A DNA stretch of 64,000 nucleotides from Cohnella phaseoli (GTDB taxonomy: Bacteria > Bacillota > Bacilli > Paenibacillales > Paenibacillaceae), in the NCBI RefSeq assembly GCF_003386235.1, contig NZ_QRDZ01000015.1:62001-126000 (forward strand), read 5' to 3'. Shown here piece by piece: positions 25,596-33,873 of the stretch. A model generated the notes under the pieces. The model was not told the origin of the DNA and did not search any database. It worked only from the letters and a program-made list of their open reading frames with translations. Positions within the stretch are counted from its first letter, which is position 1; the number at the start of each line of letters is the position of its first letter. A program made the translations under genes and the position numbers.

Positions 25596-26591
25596 TTAAA
25601 ATTTCATGTTGCTGCTGTGACCCGGAGACAGCTTGGCGTCCGGATCGATGTAGACTTTGGCATTGTTAATGGCCGTAGGCGCTTCGCCGAAACCGACGGC
25701 AATCAGCTTAAGCTTGCCGGGATAGGTCGTAATGTCGCCGGCGGCAAAGATGCCCGGAATGCTCGTCTCCATGCGGGAATCGACGACGATCGATCCGCCC
25801 TCTATGTCAAAGCCCCATTCCGCGATCGGGCCAAGCGAGCTCACAAAGCCGAAGTTAATGATTACCGCGTCGACCTCATGCTCGGTCGTTTCCCCGGATT
25901 TGACGTCGGTAAGCGTAACGCGGGAAATCGCGCCCTCTCCGTGCAGGCCGGTGATTTCCGTCGGCGTGACAACTTTAACGCTGGAGCGCTGAAGCAGCTC
26001 GACGCTGTGCTCGTGAGCGCGGAACTTGTCCCGACGATGAACGAGGGTCACCTGTTCGGCGATCGGCTCAAGCATGAGCGCCCAATCCAGCGCAGAATCG
26101 CCCCCTCCGCTAATCAGCACTTTCTGCCCGCGGAACTTTTCCAGATCGCTGACGAAATAGTGCAGGTTCGCTTTCTCGAAAGCGGCTGCCTCAGGCAGCT
26201 CCAGCTTGCGCGGCTCGAACGCTCCAACGCCCGCGGCAATAATGACGGCGCGTGCATGGTGAACCCCTTTATCGGTAACAATTTCAAAGAGGCGTTCCTC
26301 AAGCTTGGTCAGTTGGGCTACTTTTTCTTCCAAACAAACGTTGGGTTTGAAAAGCTCCAACTGGGCCTTCAAGTTATCGACGAGTCCTTGGGCGGTCACC
26401 TTCGGAAATCCCGCGACATCATATATATATTTCTCGGGATACAGTGCGGCAAGCTGGCCTCCGAGCTGAGGCATGCTCTCGATCAGACTGACGGACATCC
26501 GTCTCATACCGCCGTAGAAAGCTGCAAACAGGCCTGCAGGTCCTCCGCCGATAATCGCGACGTCCACGATTGACGTATTACTGGAATTCAA
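25596..26591 (-). CDS. ferredoxin/flavodoxin-NADP+ reductase, thioredoxin-reductase type (YumC)
   Basis: 331 residues. FAD site IIGGGPAGLFAAFYGG at the N-terminus, NADPH site ISGGGDSALDWAL near residue 155, and C-terminal FAD contact GIFAAGDITTYPGK. The redox CxxC of true thioredoxin reductases is absent, which marks the type-2 FNR group (B. subtilis YumC). It shuttles electrons between NADPH and ferredoxin or flavodoxin. Divergent from ndh across 235 bp that hold the ndh promoter and operators. Confidence 0.9.
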   Translation of the reverse strand: MNSSNTSIVDVAIIGGGPAGLFAAFYGGMRRMSVSLIESMPQLGGQLAALYPEKYIYDVAGFPKVTAQGLVDNLKAQLELFKPNVCLEEKVAQLTKLEERLFEIVTDKGVHHARAVIIAAGVGAFEPRKLELPEAAAFEKANLHYFVSDLEKFRGQKVLISGGGDSALDWALMLEPIAEQVTLVHRRDKFRAHEHSVELLQRSSVKVVTPTEITGLHGEGAISRVTLTDVKSGETTEHEVDAVIINFGFVSSLGPIAEWGFDIEGGSIVVDSRMETSIPGIFAAGDITTYPGKLKLIAVGFGEAPTAINNAKVYIDPDAKLSPGHSSNMKF

Positions 26592-26719
26592 AATGCGACA
26601 CCTCCGTGTTTTGATGCCGATAGTAGCAGCTTGCTACTAAACGCTTCAATTATAAACTTGTCGACTAAGAGAAGAAAGCTTTTTGTACAAATGTCCAAAT
26701 ATATTCATGAAAAAGAACC

Positions 26720-26782
26720 TTGAAAATTGTTGGAAAAGCCGATATGATCAACTATAGAATTTCGTTAAGTGGATTAACGAAA
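26720..26782 (+). promoter_or_regulatory. ndh promoter with downstream palindrome
   Basis: TTGAAA (26720-26725), 17-bp spacer, TATGAT (26743-26748). Just after the expected transcription start is a perfect 9-bp inverted repeat, TTTCGTTAA-N5-TTAACGAAA (26760-26782), which can be a DNA operator or an RNA hairpin. The Rex site follows 4 bp later. Confidence 0.75.
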
Positions 26783-26786
26783 GAGA

Positions 26787-26804
26787 TTGTGTAATTTTTC
26801 ACAA
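26787..26804 (+). promoter_or_regulatory. Rex operator upstream of ndh
   Basis: TTGTGTAATTTTTCACAA matches the Rex consensus TTGTGAAWWWWTTCACAA at all but one position. Rex is the NADH/NAD+-sensing repressor, and B. subtilis Rex represses ndh; placement downstream of the transcription start suits repression. Confidence 0.82.
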
Positions 26805-26838
26805 ACTAACCACACAAAAGGATTGGATGGGATCATCA

Positions 26839-28035
26839 ATGAGCAGTATACCTAAGATCGTCATTCTGGGCGCAGGCTACGGCGGTGTTTTGACTTCGCT
26901 TCGTCTGCAGAAGGAATTGAATTATAATGAAGCGGATGTCACTCTGGTCAACAAGCATGATTATCATTACATTACGACGCACCTGCACATGCCTGCCGCA
27001 GGAACGGACAATCCGGAGAATGCCCGCGTCAACATCTCCAAGCTGATCGACGAGTTCAAGATCGACTTCGTCAAATCGACGGTTGTACAAATCCGTCCTC
27101 AGGATCGCAAGGTCATTCTGGAAGACGGAACGCTTTCTTACGATTATTTGATTATCGGTCTTGGCGGCGAGCCGGAAACGTTCGGCATTCCGGGAATGAT
27201 CGAGCATGCGTTCAACATTCGCAGCATCAACTCCGTTCGCCTCATTCGCGAGCATATCGAATATCAATTCGCGCGCTTTAAGCGCGAGCCTCACCGCACG
27301 GACTATTTGACGTTTGTCGTCGGCGGCGCGGGCTTTACGGGCATCGAGTTCCTCGGCGAGCTGGCCGACCGCATTCCCGAGCTGTGCAAGCAGTTCGACG
27401 TCGATCAATCGCTCGTTAAGATCGTTAACGTCGAAGCGGCTCCGACTGCGCTTCCGGGCTTCGATCCGGAGCTGGTCGAGTATGCGATGCAAGTGCTGCA
27501 GAAGAAAGGCGTTACGTTCCGCATCGGCACGGCTGTCAAAGAGTGCACGGCGGACGGCGTTATCGTCGGCGAAGGCGAAGAGATCAAGTCGCAGACGGTC
27601 ATTTGGACGGGTGGCGTTCGCGGTAACCGTCTGATCGAAGAAGCCGGCATCGAGACGATGAGAGGCCGCGTTAAGGTCGACGAATTCCTGCGCGCTCCGG
27701 GCCACGAGAACATCTTCGTACTGGGCGACAACTCGCTGGTATTCAACCCGGAAAACGAGCGTCCGTACCCGCCGACAGCGCAAATCGCGATGCAGCAGGG
27801 CGTCAACTGCGCGCACAACCTGGTCGCATCGATTCGCAATCAGCCGCTCAAGTCCTTCGCGTTCTCGAACAAAGGCGCGGTAGCATCGCTCGGCAAAGGC
27901 GAGGCGATCGGTCTTGCGTTCGGCAAGAAGTACAAAGGCCGTACGGCGTCGTGGCTGAAGAAGCTGATCGACATTCGATATCTGTTCATCATCGGCGGTA
28001 TTCCGCTTGTGCTGCGCAAAGGTAAATTCCTGTAA
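26839..28035 (+). CDS. ndh: type II NADH dehydrogenase
   Basis: About 398 residues. FAD site VILGAGYGGVLTSLRL at the N-terminus, NADH site VVGGAGFTGIEFLGEL near residue 160, quinone-site region AQIAMQQG near 320 and a C-terminal amphipathic stretch (SWLKKLIDIRYLFIIGGIPLVL) for membrane attachment. It oxidises NADH and reduces menaquinone without pumping protons. ATG 26839 is preferred from homologue N-termini (MSxIPKIVILGAG); ATG 26827 is possible, with AAAGGA four bases upstream. Rex-controlled by the site above. The next gene overlaps by 1 bp. Confidence 0.92.
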   Translation: MSSIPKIVILGAGYGGVLTSLRLQKELNYNEADVTLVNKHDYHYITTHLHMPAAGTDNPENARVNISKLIDEFKIDFVKSTVVQIRPQDRKVILEDGTLSYDYLIIGLGGEPETFGIPGMIEHAFNIRSINSVRLIREHIEYQFARFKREPHRTDYLTFVVGGAGFTGIEFLGELADRIPELCKQFDVDQSLVKIVNVEAAPTALPGFDPELVEYAMQVLQKKGVTFRIGTAVKECTADGVIVGEGEEIKSQTVIWTGGVRGNRLIEEAGIETMRGRVKVDEFLRAPGHENIFVLGDNSLVFNPENERPYPPTAQIAMQQGVNCAHNLVASIRNQPLKSFAFSNKGAVASLGKGEAIGLAFGKKYKGRTASWLKKLIDIRYLFIIGGIPLVLRKGKFL

Positions 28036-28310
28036 TGAGACACTGCAGCGTGCAAGTGCGGGGCCTGTTGACGCGAGACGAACTGGACCGTTACAACGCG
28101 CTGATGGAAGTCGGCTCTTATCTGGAGACGCAGAAGCGCTACGATCTCGTCGCCATCGTGCAAGCCGAAGTGGATCTGCTCATTCAGCCGGGCATTGAAC
28201 GGTTGAAGGAGAAAGGACGCGCGAGAGACCGGATGACGCAGGAGTATTTGGAAGAGAAGCGTCGCGCCGAGTGGGAAGCCCAGATGAGCGCACTGGAAGA
28301 AGACGATTAA
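28035..28310 (+). CDS. hypothetical protein downstream of ndh
   Basis: 91 residues, charged and helical, no membrane segment or cysteine motif; ends in an acidic tail EALEEDD-like. The start overlaps the ndh stop (TAATG), so it is translated with ndh and probably shares Rex control. No family recognised. Confidence 0.68.
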   Translation: MRHCSVQVRGLLTRDELDRYNALMEVGSYLETQKRYDLVAIVQAEVDLLIQPGIERLKEKGRARDRMTQEYLEEKRRAEWEAQMSALEEDD

Positions 28311-28318
28311 TCGAACGG

Positions 28319-28369
28319 CCGGATCGGGCCGCTCTCCGCGGAAGCGGGAGCGGTCGCGATCCGGTTTTT
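28319..28369 (+). terminator. terminator of the ndh operon
   Basis: CCGGATCG (28319-28326) with CGATCCGG (28357-28364), inner GCCGCTC/GAGCGGT stem, then TTTTT. Confidence 0.88.
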
Positions 28370-28502
28370 GCATTTTGGCGGCTATGCTTGTCTTTGTTTC
28401 AGTGTACAATAAGAAGGAGAAGTAATTTATAGGGTGAACCAAAGGCTTCGATGAGATGTCCCCAGCGGAATGGAGAAAGGGAATTACAAGGGAGGAACAG
28501 AA

Positions 28503-29921
28503 ATGCCTGGAAGAACGGAGAAAGACTCGATCGGAAGCAAGGAAGTGCCGGAAGAGGTGTATTACGGAATTCAGACTTTGCGCGCGGTGGAAAACTTTCC
28601 GATTACAGGAGTGCCGGTTCATCCCGAGCTGGTCGTTGCGCTCGCCCATGTGAAGAAAGCGGCCGCTCAAGCGAACATGCAGCTCAAAAGATTGCCGGCG
28701 CAGATCGGACAAGCGATCGTGCAGGCGGCGGAGGAAGTTGCGCGAGGCGATCTGTCCGACCAATTTATCGTCGACTCGATTCAAGGCGGCGCGGGAACCT
28801 CCATTAACATGAATATGAACGAAGTGCTGGCCAATCGGGCGCTTGAACTGATGGGGCGAGCGAAAGGCGACTATTTTCACTGCAGTCCGAATAACCATGT
28901 CAACATGTCGCAATCGACAAACGATGCGATTCCGACTGCGCTTCGCATCGCGGCTCACCGCTTGACCGATCAGCTCTTGGATACGATGGAAGAGGTGCGC
29001 CAAGGATTCGTTCGCAAGGAAGCGGAATTTGACGATGTGATCAAAATGGGCAGAACCCATTTGCAGGATGCGGTTCCGATTCGCATGGGCCAGGAGTTTG
29101 GCGCATATTCGAAGGTGCTGCAGCGGGACATGGGACGCATCCGCCGGGCTTCCGAGGGTTTGCTTTCGGTGAATATGGGCGCGACGGCGGTGGGCACCGG
29201 ACTGAACGCAACGCCGGAATATATTCGGCTTGTCGTGGACAACATGGCGGACGAGCTGGATATCCCGATCCGTTCCGCTCCCGATCTCGTCGACGCGACC
29301 CAGAACACGGACGCCTATACGGAGCTGTCCGCCGCGCTTAAAGTATGTGCCGTCAATTTGTCGAAAATCTGCAACGATATTCGCATGATGGCGTCCGGCC
29401 CGCATGTCGGCTTAAATGAAATTTTGCTGCCGCCGAGACAGCCGGGTTCTTCAATTATGCCGGGCAAAGTGAATCCGGTTATGGCCGAGGTCGTGAACCA
29501 GGTGGCTTTCCAGGTGATGGGCAACGATCATACGATCTGTATGGCTTCCGAGGCGGGGCAATTTGAGCTGAACGTCATGGGACCGGTCATCGCCTTTAAT
29601 TTGTTGCAATCGCTACAAGTGCTGCAGCGATCGCTCGACGTCTTTAACCGCTACGCGCTGGAGGGGATGGAGGCGAATCGGGCCAAATGCAAGGCGTACG
29701 TGGACAGAAGCTTCGGCATCGTCACGGCGCTGAACCCGCATCTCGGTTACGATGTGGCGGCTCAGTTGGTCAAGGAAGCGACGAAGACGGGCATGACGAT
29801 CAAGGAGCTGATCCTGGAGAAGGGCTTGCTGACGCAGGAGGAAATGGACGAAATTCTCGATCCGATCCAGATGACGACGCCGGGGATCGCCGGAGAGCAT
29901 CTGCTGAAGGAGCAGCTTTAA
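28503..29921 (+). CDS. aspartate ammonia-lyase
   Basis: 472 residues of the fumarase/aspartase superfamily. The signature GSSIMPGKVNPV (about 318-329) carries the catalytic Ser; SPNNHVNMSQSTND and KMGRTHLQDAVPI match aspartases rather than class II fumarases. It reversibly converts aspartate to fumarate and ammonia, feeding the citric acid cycle. ATG 28503 after GGGAGGA is chosen over 28470. Stands alone between two terminators; aspartase versus fumarase rests on sequence likeness. Confidence 0.86.
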   Translation: MPGRTEKDSIGSKEVPEEVYYGIQTLRAVENFPITGVPVHPELVVALAHVKKAAAQANMQLKRLPAQIGQAIVQAAEEVARGDLSDQFIVDSIQGGAGTSINMNMNEVLANRALELMGRAKGDYFHCSPNNHVNMSQSTNDAIPTALRIAAHRLTDQLLDTMEEVRQGFVRKEAEFDDVIKMGRTHLQDAVPIRMGQEFGAYSKVLQRDMGRIRRASEGLLSVNMGATAVGTGLNATPEYIRLVVDNMADELDIPIRSAPDLVDATQNTDAYTELSAALKVCAVNLSKICNDIRMMASGPHVGLNEILLPPRQPGSSIMPGKVNPVMAEVVNQVAFQVMGNDHTICMASEAGQFELNVMGPVIAFNLLQSLQVLQRSLDVFNRYALEGMEANRAKCKAYVDRSFGIVTALNPHLGYDVAAQLVKEATKTGMTIKELILEKGLLTQEEMDEILDPIQMTTPGIAGEHLLKEQL

Positions 29922-29922
29922 G

Positions 29923-29969
29923 AAAGTTCGCGCTATCCCGAAAAAGGGGAGATGGCGCGAACTTTTTTT
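29923..29969 (+). terminator. terminator after aspartase gene
   Basis: AAAGTTCGCGC pairs with GCGCGAACTTT, followed by a T run. Confidence 0.88.
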
Positions 29970-30082
29970 AGCCTCAAATAGACAAAGAGGGGCGAATTTT
30001 GTATGAAATTTCATCTAATGTTGATGCGTGACAATAAGATGTTGTATGGTAGAAGTTGGTTGAATGGGGAGGAGGTTCTTGC

Positions 30083-30523
30083 TTGGTGAAAAAGATAAGT
30101 ATACTCTTCATCTGCTGCTTCTTTTTCTATAGTTGTGGTCATAAAGCTGCTCACAATACGGAAGAAGCAAGCGATTTTCACTTCATGGTGGGGGTAAATA
30201 AAAGGGTGCTACAGGAAGGGGAGGAAGCGATATTCCAGGGTTCGCTCGAATATCGAGGAAAAAGAGAAATCCAATTTGATCTAGTGCCTTCTATGTGGAT
30301 CGTAGTTACAAAGCAAGGGGACGCACCGACGGCTAAATATAAAACCTTTGAATTTGATCCTGCAAATGAATCAATGAATCCAGGCGATGTGTATAGCAAT
30401 GAAGTTAAGGAGCTTCACCTGGAGAAGGGGAAATACAGTGTGTCGGCTAACTTATCGATTTTTTCCGCTAGAAACTCGCAGTACGCTTTAAACGCAGGTC
30501 CAATCGACTTTGAAGTAAAATAG
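30083..30523 (+). CDS. putative lipoprotein, AT-rich gene
   Basis: 146 residues. Lys-Lys N-terminus, hydrophobic core and lipobox FYSC near residue 18 indicate a lipoprotein. The mature part looks like an all-beta domain with a late GKYSVSANL strand, reminiscent of BsuPI-type or Ig-like folds, but no family is assured. Start is TTG 30083 or GTG 30086 after GGGGAGGAGG. The gene is visibly richer in A+T than its neighbours, suggesting later acquisition. Confidence 0.65.
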   Translation: MVKKISILFICCFFFYSCGHKAAHNTEEASDFHFMVGVNKRVLQEGEEAIFQGSLEYRGKREIQFDLVPSMWIVVTKQGDAPTAKYKTFEFDPANESMNPGDVYSNEVKELHLEKGKYSVSANLSIFSARNSQYALNAGPIDFEVK

Positions 30524-30550
30524 GAAGCCCGACTGCAACGTCGGACTTCC
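30523..30550. terminator. bidirectional hairpin between lipoprotein gene and hemQ
   Basis: GGAAG-C-CCGAC loop GTCGG-A-CTTCC; lies between converging genes. No long T run. Confidence 0.65.
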
Positions 30551-30568
30551 TAATTAATCTGCTGAGAA

Positions 30569-31327
30569 TCAGTTCCCCGAGTTTCTAGGCAACAAGCTCG
30601 CGAACGCTTCTTCCGTCAACAGATTGCCGACGAAGAACGAGCCGAACTCGCCGTAACGCGCGCTGACTTCGTCGAATCTCATCTCGTAGACGAGCTTCTT
30701 GAACTGCAAAGCGTCGTCGGAGAACAGGGTGACGCCCCATTCCCAATCGTCGAAGCCGACCGAGCCGGAGATGATTTGCTTGACCTTGCCGGCATAGCCG
30801 CGGCCGATCATGCCATGGCTTCTCATCAGCGTCTTGCGCTCCTCCATCGGCAGCATGTACCAGTTGTCCTCCAGGTTGCGCTTCTTGTTCATCGGGTAGA
30901 AGCAAATATGCTTGCTCTTAGGCAGGATCGGCTTCAAGCGCGCGACAATTTCTGGCACCTGCATCGGATCCACGCCTGGAGTTCCCATATAGTTGCTCAA
31001 CTCTACGACGCTGACGTAGGAGTAAGCTTTCACGGTATAACGGGCAAAGCTCGAGCGGTTGAACGCATTCTCGATCTCGTTCAGCTCCTCCAGCGTCTCC
31101 CGCAGATGCATCAGAATGAAGTCGGCCTTCTGTCCGACGATCGAATAGAAGGCGTAGCTGCCTTCCTTGCGCTCTTCCGTCGCCGTCCATTCGGCGCGCA
31201 GCTTCGCAAGTTCGTCCAGCGCGGTTTTTTGTTCCTCAGAGGTCGCGGCGTTCCAGGCTTGCCAGTCGATCGTGCGCAGGTCGTGCAGCACATACCATCC
31301 ATCCAATGTTTGAGCGGCTTCGCTCAT
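30569..31327 (-). CDS. hemQ: coproheme decarboxylase (HemQ, chlorite dismutase family)
   Basis: 252 residues. Family segments include CFYPMNKKRNLEDNWYMLP (the Tyr used in catalysis lies in the first part) and RSHGMIGRGYAGKVKQ, with the heme-ligand His region following in Firmicute HemQ. It converts coproheme to heme b by two oxidative decarboxylations, the last step of the coproporphyrin-dependent pathway. Links with ctaB and ctaA in supplying oxidase hemes. ATG 31327 has AGGAGAG upstream. Confidence 0.92.
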   Translation of the reverse strand: MSEAAQTLDGWYVLHDLRTIDWQAWNAATSEEQKTALDELAKLRAEWTATEERKEGSYAFYSIVGQKADFILMHLRETLEELNEIENAFNRSSFARYTVKAYSYVSVVELSNYMGTPGVDPMQVPEIVARLKPILPKSKHICFYPMNKKRNLEDNWYMLPMEERKTLMRSHGMIGRGYAGKVKQIISGSVGFDDWEWGVTLFSDDALQFKKLVYEMRFDEVSARYGEFGSFFVGNLLTEEAFASLLPRNSGN

Positions 31328-31464
31328 CGGTCATCTCTCCTTGTCCAAGCTGTTTATTCCATTGTAGCCCAAGCGGAGAGCGAGGGGCAAACGCCGAAGA
31401 CGCGTAAATCGAAGGAAAACGTTGTTTTCGGCTTTTTGTTCACAGCTCATTCACACGCACCGCG

Positions 31465-31493
31465 TTGACTGCGGACCGAGCAGCTTGTAAACT
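31465..31493 (+). promoter_or_regulatory. promoter before the YuiB-like gene
   Basis: TTGACT (31465-31470), 17-bp spacer, TAAACT (31488-31493); 33 bp before the start codon. Confidence 0.55.
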
Positions 31494-31526
31494 GGAAAAG
31501 AGTCTGATTTTGTGGAGGTTTGCGTA

Positions 31527-31838
31527 ATGATCGGTGGAGTCCTTGGCGGCGTCTTGTTCGGAATTATCGGCTCGCTGCTCTGTCTGGTGCTCTTCTTCGG
31601 CATTGGCTTTATTTTGAACATGCTGATCAAGACGACCTGGTTTCCGTTGTGGCTGTTTGTGATCGTTGTCATTCCGCTCGGCATTTGGCAGCTGTGGCAA
31701 GAGGATTTGACCGTCACCGAAAATATACAATCGCTGCTTGTGTCCGATACGATTCTGATCGTGGCCGGCGCCGTCGGTGCGTACTTAAGCGGTTGGGCGA
31801 TTCGCGCGCTGCGGCGCGGCGGATACAAAATGTTCTAG
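31527..31838 (+). CDS. small membrane protein, YuiB-like
   Basis: 103 residues with three hydrophobic segments (near 3-28, 35-55, 70-95). The segment FFGIGFILNMLIKTTWFPLWLFVI resembles YuiB-type proteins. Function unknown. ATG 31527 follows GGAGG by eight bases. The gtrA-family gene follows after 43 bp. Confidence 0.65.
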   Translation: MIGGVLGGVLFGIIGSLLCLVLFFGIGFILNMLIKTTWFPLWLFVIVVIPLGIWQLWQEDLTVTENIQSLLVSDTILIVAGAVGAYLSGWAIRALRRGGYKMF

Positions 31839-31881
31839 ACCGCGGCTTAAAGCCAAGTCGCGCGAAGGCGGGGGGAGTCGC

Positions 31882-32301
31882 ATGCTCCGATTATCGGAAA
31901 TGTTGAAAATGGCGAAGTACGCGCTCGTGGGCGGGTTGAACACGGGTGTGGATTTCGCCGTTTTTTGTGCTTTGATTTACGGGTTGGGAATGCCGACTGC
32001 GGGAGCGCAGGTCCTATCTTATCTAGCGGGGACTGCGAACAGTTATTTGCTGAACCGCTACTGGACGTTCGGGGTGCGAGGACAGAAAAACGCGGCGGAG
32101 TTGGTTCGCTTCGTTGCGGTTAACGTCGTGTCGTTCGCCGCGGCTACGGCGGCGCTGCTAGGGCTCGAATACGCAGGACTGGAAGCGGCGCTAGCCAAGG
32201 CGATCTCCGTCTTCGTTTCACTTGCGGTGAACTATGCGGGATATCGACTATGGGTATTCGGCGGCAAGGAACGCCAGCGAATCGGCGAGCCCGAAGCTTG
32301 A
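31882..32301 (+). CDS. GtrA family membrane protein
   Basis: 139 residues, four membrane helices. The family marks are KYALVGGLNTGVDFAVF at the N-terminus, and SYLLNRYWTFG in the middle, repeated as VNYAGYRLWVFG at the end. GtrA-like proteins are thought to flip or help transfer lipid-linked sugars. SD GGGGGGAG before ATG 31882. Confidence 0.88.
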   Translation: MLRLSEMLKMAKYALVGGLNTGVDFAVFCALIYGLGMPTAGAQVLSYLAGTANSYLLNRYWTFGVRGQKNAAELVRFVAVNVVSFAAATAALLGLEYAGLEAALAKAISVFVSLAVNYAGYRLWVFGGKERQRIGEPEA

Positions 32302-32357
32302 TTTATATGTTACAATAGTAGGATCATCACTTTGAAGAAAAGAGTGTCGATCCCGCA

Positions 32358-33839
32358 ATGCGCGTGTCGAATTTAATGGAATTTACGGAAAATCATCGCT
32401 TTATCGTCCGCAGAGATTTTGCGCTCAGCGGCCTGGATCGGAAGGCGCTCGTCGGCTTTTATCAGCCGATGGCGGGGGCCGTTTCGGCCGCTTTCTACCA
32501 GCTGCTCTATCACCAAATCGCCGAAGACGCATCCGGAATATCGACTCCCGAGTCCCAGCGCAAGCTGTTTCTGGGGCTGGGAATCGAGCTGAACGCAGGC
32601 GGCCGCCAGGCGGTCGTCGAAGCGGCCTCGCGGCTGGAAGCGATCGGCTTGCTGCAGGTTTACCGCCATCATAATCCGCTGTCCGAGGAGACGTTGTACG
32701 AGTATGCGCTGATTGCGCCGCTCAGTCCGGCCGAGTTTTTCGCGAGCGAGCATCTAACGCTGCTGCTGTGCGACAAAATCGGCAAAAGCGCGCTGCTGGA
32801 GCTGCGCGACGGGTTTGCTTCCGAACCGCCGCCCGAGCTGGCGCGCTTCGTTAACCGCGAGGAGGCGACGGTGCACTTCTCGGAAATATTTCGCATCAGC
32901 CCCGGCCTTGTCGATCCGGAGCTGGAAGCGGGCTGGTCCGAGAGCGCCGTCGCGAAGGAGCAGAAAGCTTCCCAGCCTGCGGAGCGAATACGCCATAGCG
33001 AAATGCTGCTGCGTTTTCCGCGCGGATCGGCGAACCGGGTGTTCGTCGAGCGGCTGAATCGGGCGCCGCAGGCCATGGCGCAGATCAATTATTTGGCTTA
33101 CAAATACGATTTGGAAGTGCCGGAGATTTGTCGTTTGCTCGACGAGGACGGCATGTTCCGTCACGACGGCACACTGCAATGGGACGACCTGCAGCATCGG
33201 GCCAATCTGATGTACAGGCAGGATCGCAAGCGCGCGGAAGAGCGGGAGCGGTTTCTCGCCCGAGGCGATGAGCGAACGGGTAGCCCTACAGGGGACGAGC
33301 CTGTCGCAATTCCGCCTTCCCTGCTGCTCGACATTCCCGAGCGGTTTCAGGAGAGTATTGCGGTGGAGCGATATAATGAATTGCTGCGCCGTGAGCCGTA
33401 CACCCGAATGCTGGCGCGGTTCTTTCCGGGGGAAGTGCCGGACAACTTCGTGCGCGTATTCGAGCGCATTGATTTGAGCTACAAGCTGCCCGAGCCGGTC
33501 ATCAACGTGCTGATCCATTATGTTTTCTCTCTGGGACGTGCGCAGCGGCTGACGAAATCGTTCGTCGACGCGATCGCGTCGAACATGCTGGCCAAAGGCA
33601 TCGATACGATCGAGAAGGCGATCCTGTATATTCGCGAGCAGGAGAAGCTGAACGAAGCGCTAGACCGCAAAAATCGCGGAGACGATTCTGCCCGCGCGGC
33701 AGTATCGGGCGGACGCGGCGGCGGAAGGCGGAAGCCTGCGATGTCGGTCGTTAAAGATTCGGGGACGGCGGACGAGGTGACTCCCGAGGAGCTGGAGCGG
33801 ATGCTTGCTCGCGCGAGGGAGCGGAAGAGCAAAAAATGA
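32358..33839 (+). CDS. dnaB: replication initiation/membrane attachment protein DnaB (Firmicute type)
   Basis: 493 residues. Not the helicase: this is the Firmicute helicase-loading protein that binds DNA and helps DnaI. N-terminal DDBH1-type domain (to about 150) and C-terminal DDBH2 domain with YNELLRREPYTRMLARFFPGEVPDNF and the INVLIHYVF strand; a basic, Gly-rich linker (about 440-465) precedes the last helix. Upstream is an extended -10 (TGTTACAAT, ending 32316). No strong SD; ATG 32358 chosen, 32376 possible. dnaI follows 34 bp later, as in B. subtilis. Confidence 0.88.
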   Translation: MRVSNLMEFTENHRFIVRRDFALSGLDRKALVGFYQPMAGAVSAAFYQLLYHQIAEDASGISTPESQRKLFLGLGIELNAGGRQAVVEAASRLEAIGLLQVYRHHNPLSEETLYEYALIAPLSPAEFFASEHLTLLLCDKIGKSALLELRDGFASEPPPELARFVNREEATVHFSEIFRISPGLVDPELEAGWSESAVAKEQKASQPAERIRHSEMLLRFPRGSANRVFVERLNRAPQAMAQINYLAYKYDLEVPEICRLLDEDGMFRHDGTLQWDDLQHRANLMYRQDRKRAEERERFLARGDERTGSPTGDEPVAIPPSLLLDIPERFQESIAVERYNELLRREPYTRMLARFFPGEVPDNFVRVFERIDLSYKLPEPVINVLIHYVFSLGRAQRLTKSFVDAIASNMLAKGIDTIEKAILYIREQEKLNEALDRKNRGDDSARAAVSGGRGGGRRKPAMSVVKDSGTADEVTPEELERMLARARERKSKK

Positions 33840-33873
33840 CGCCGGTTAAGCGGCAGATGAGGAGGCGCGGACA

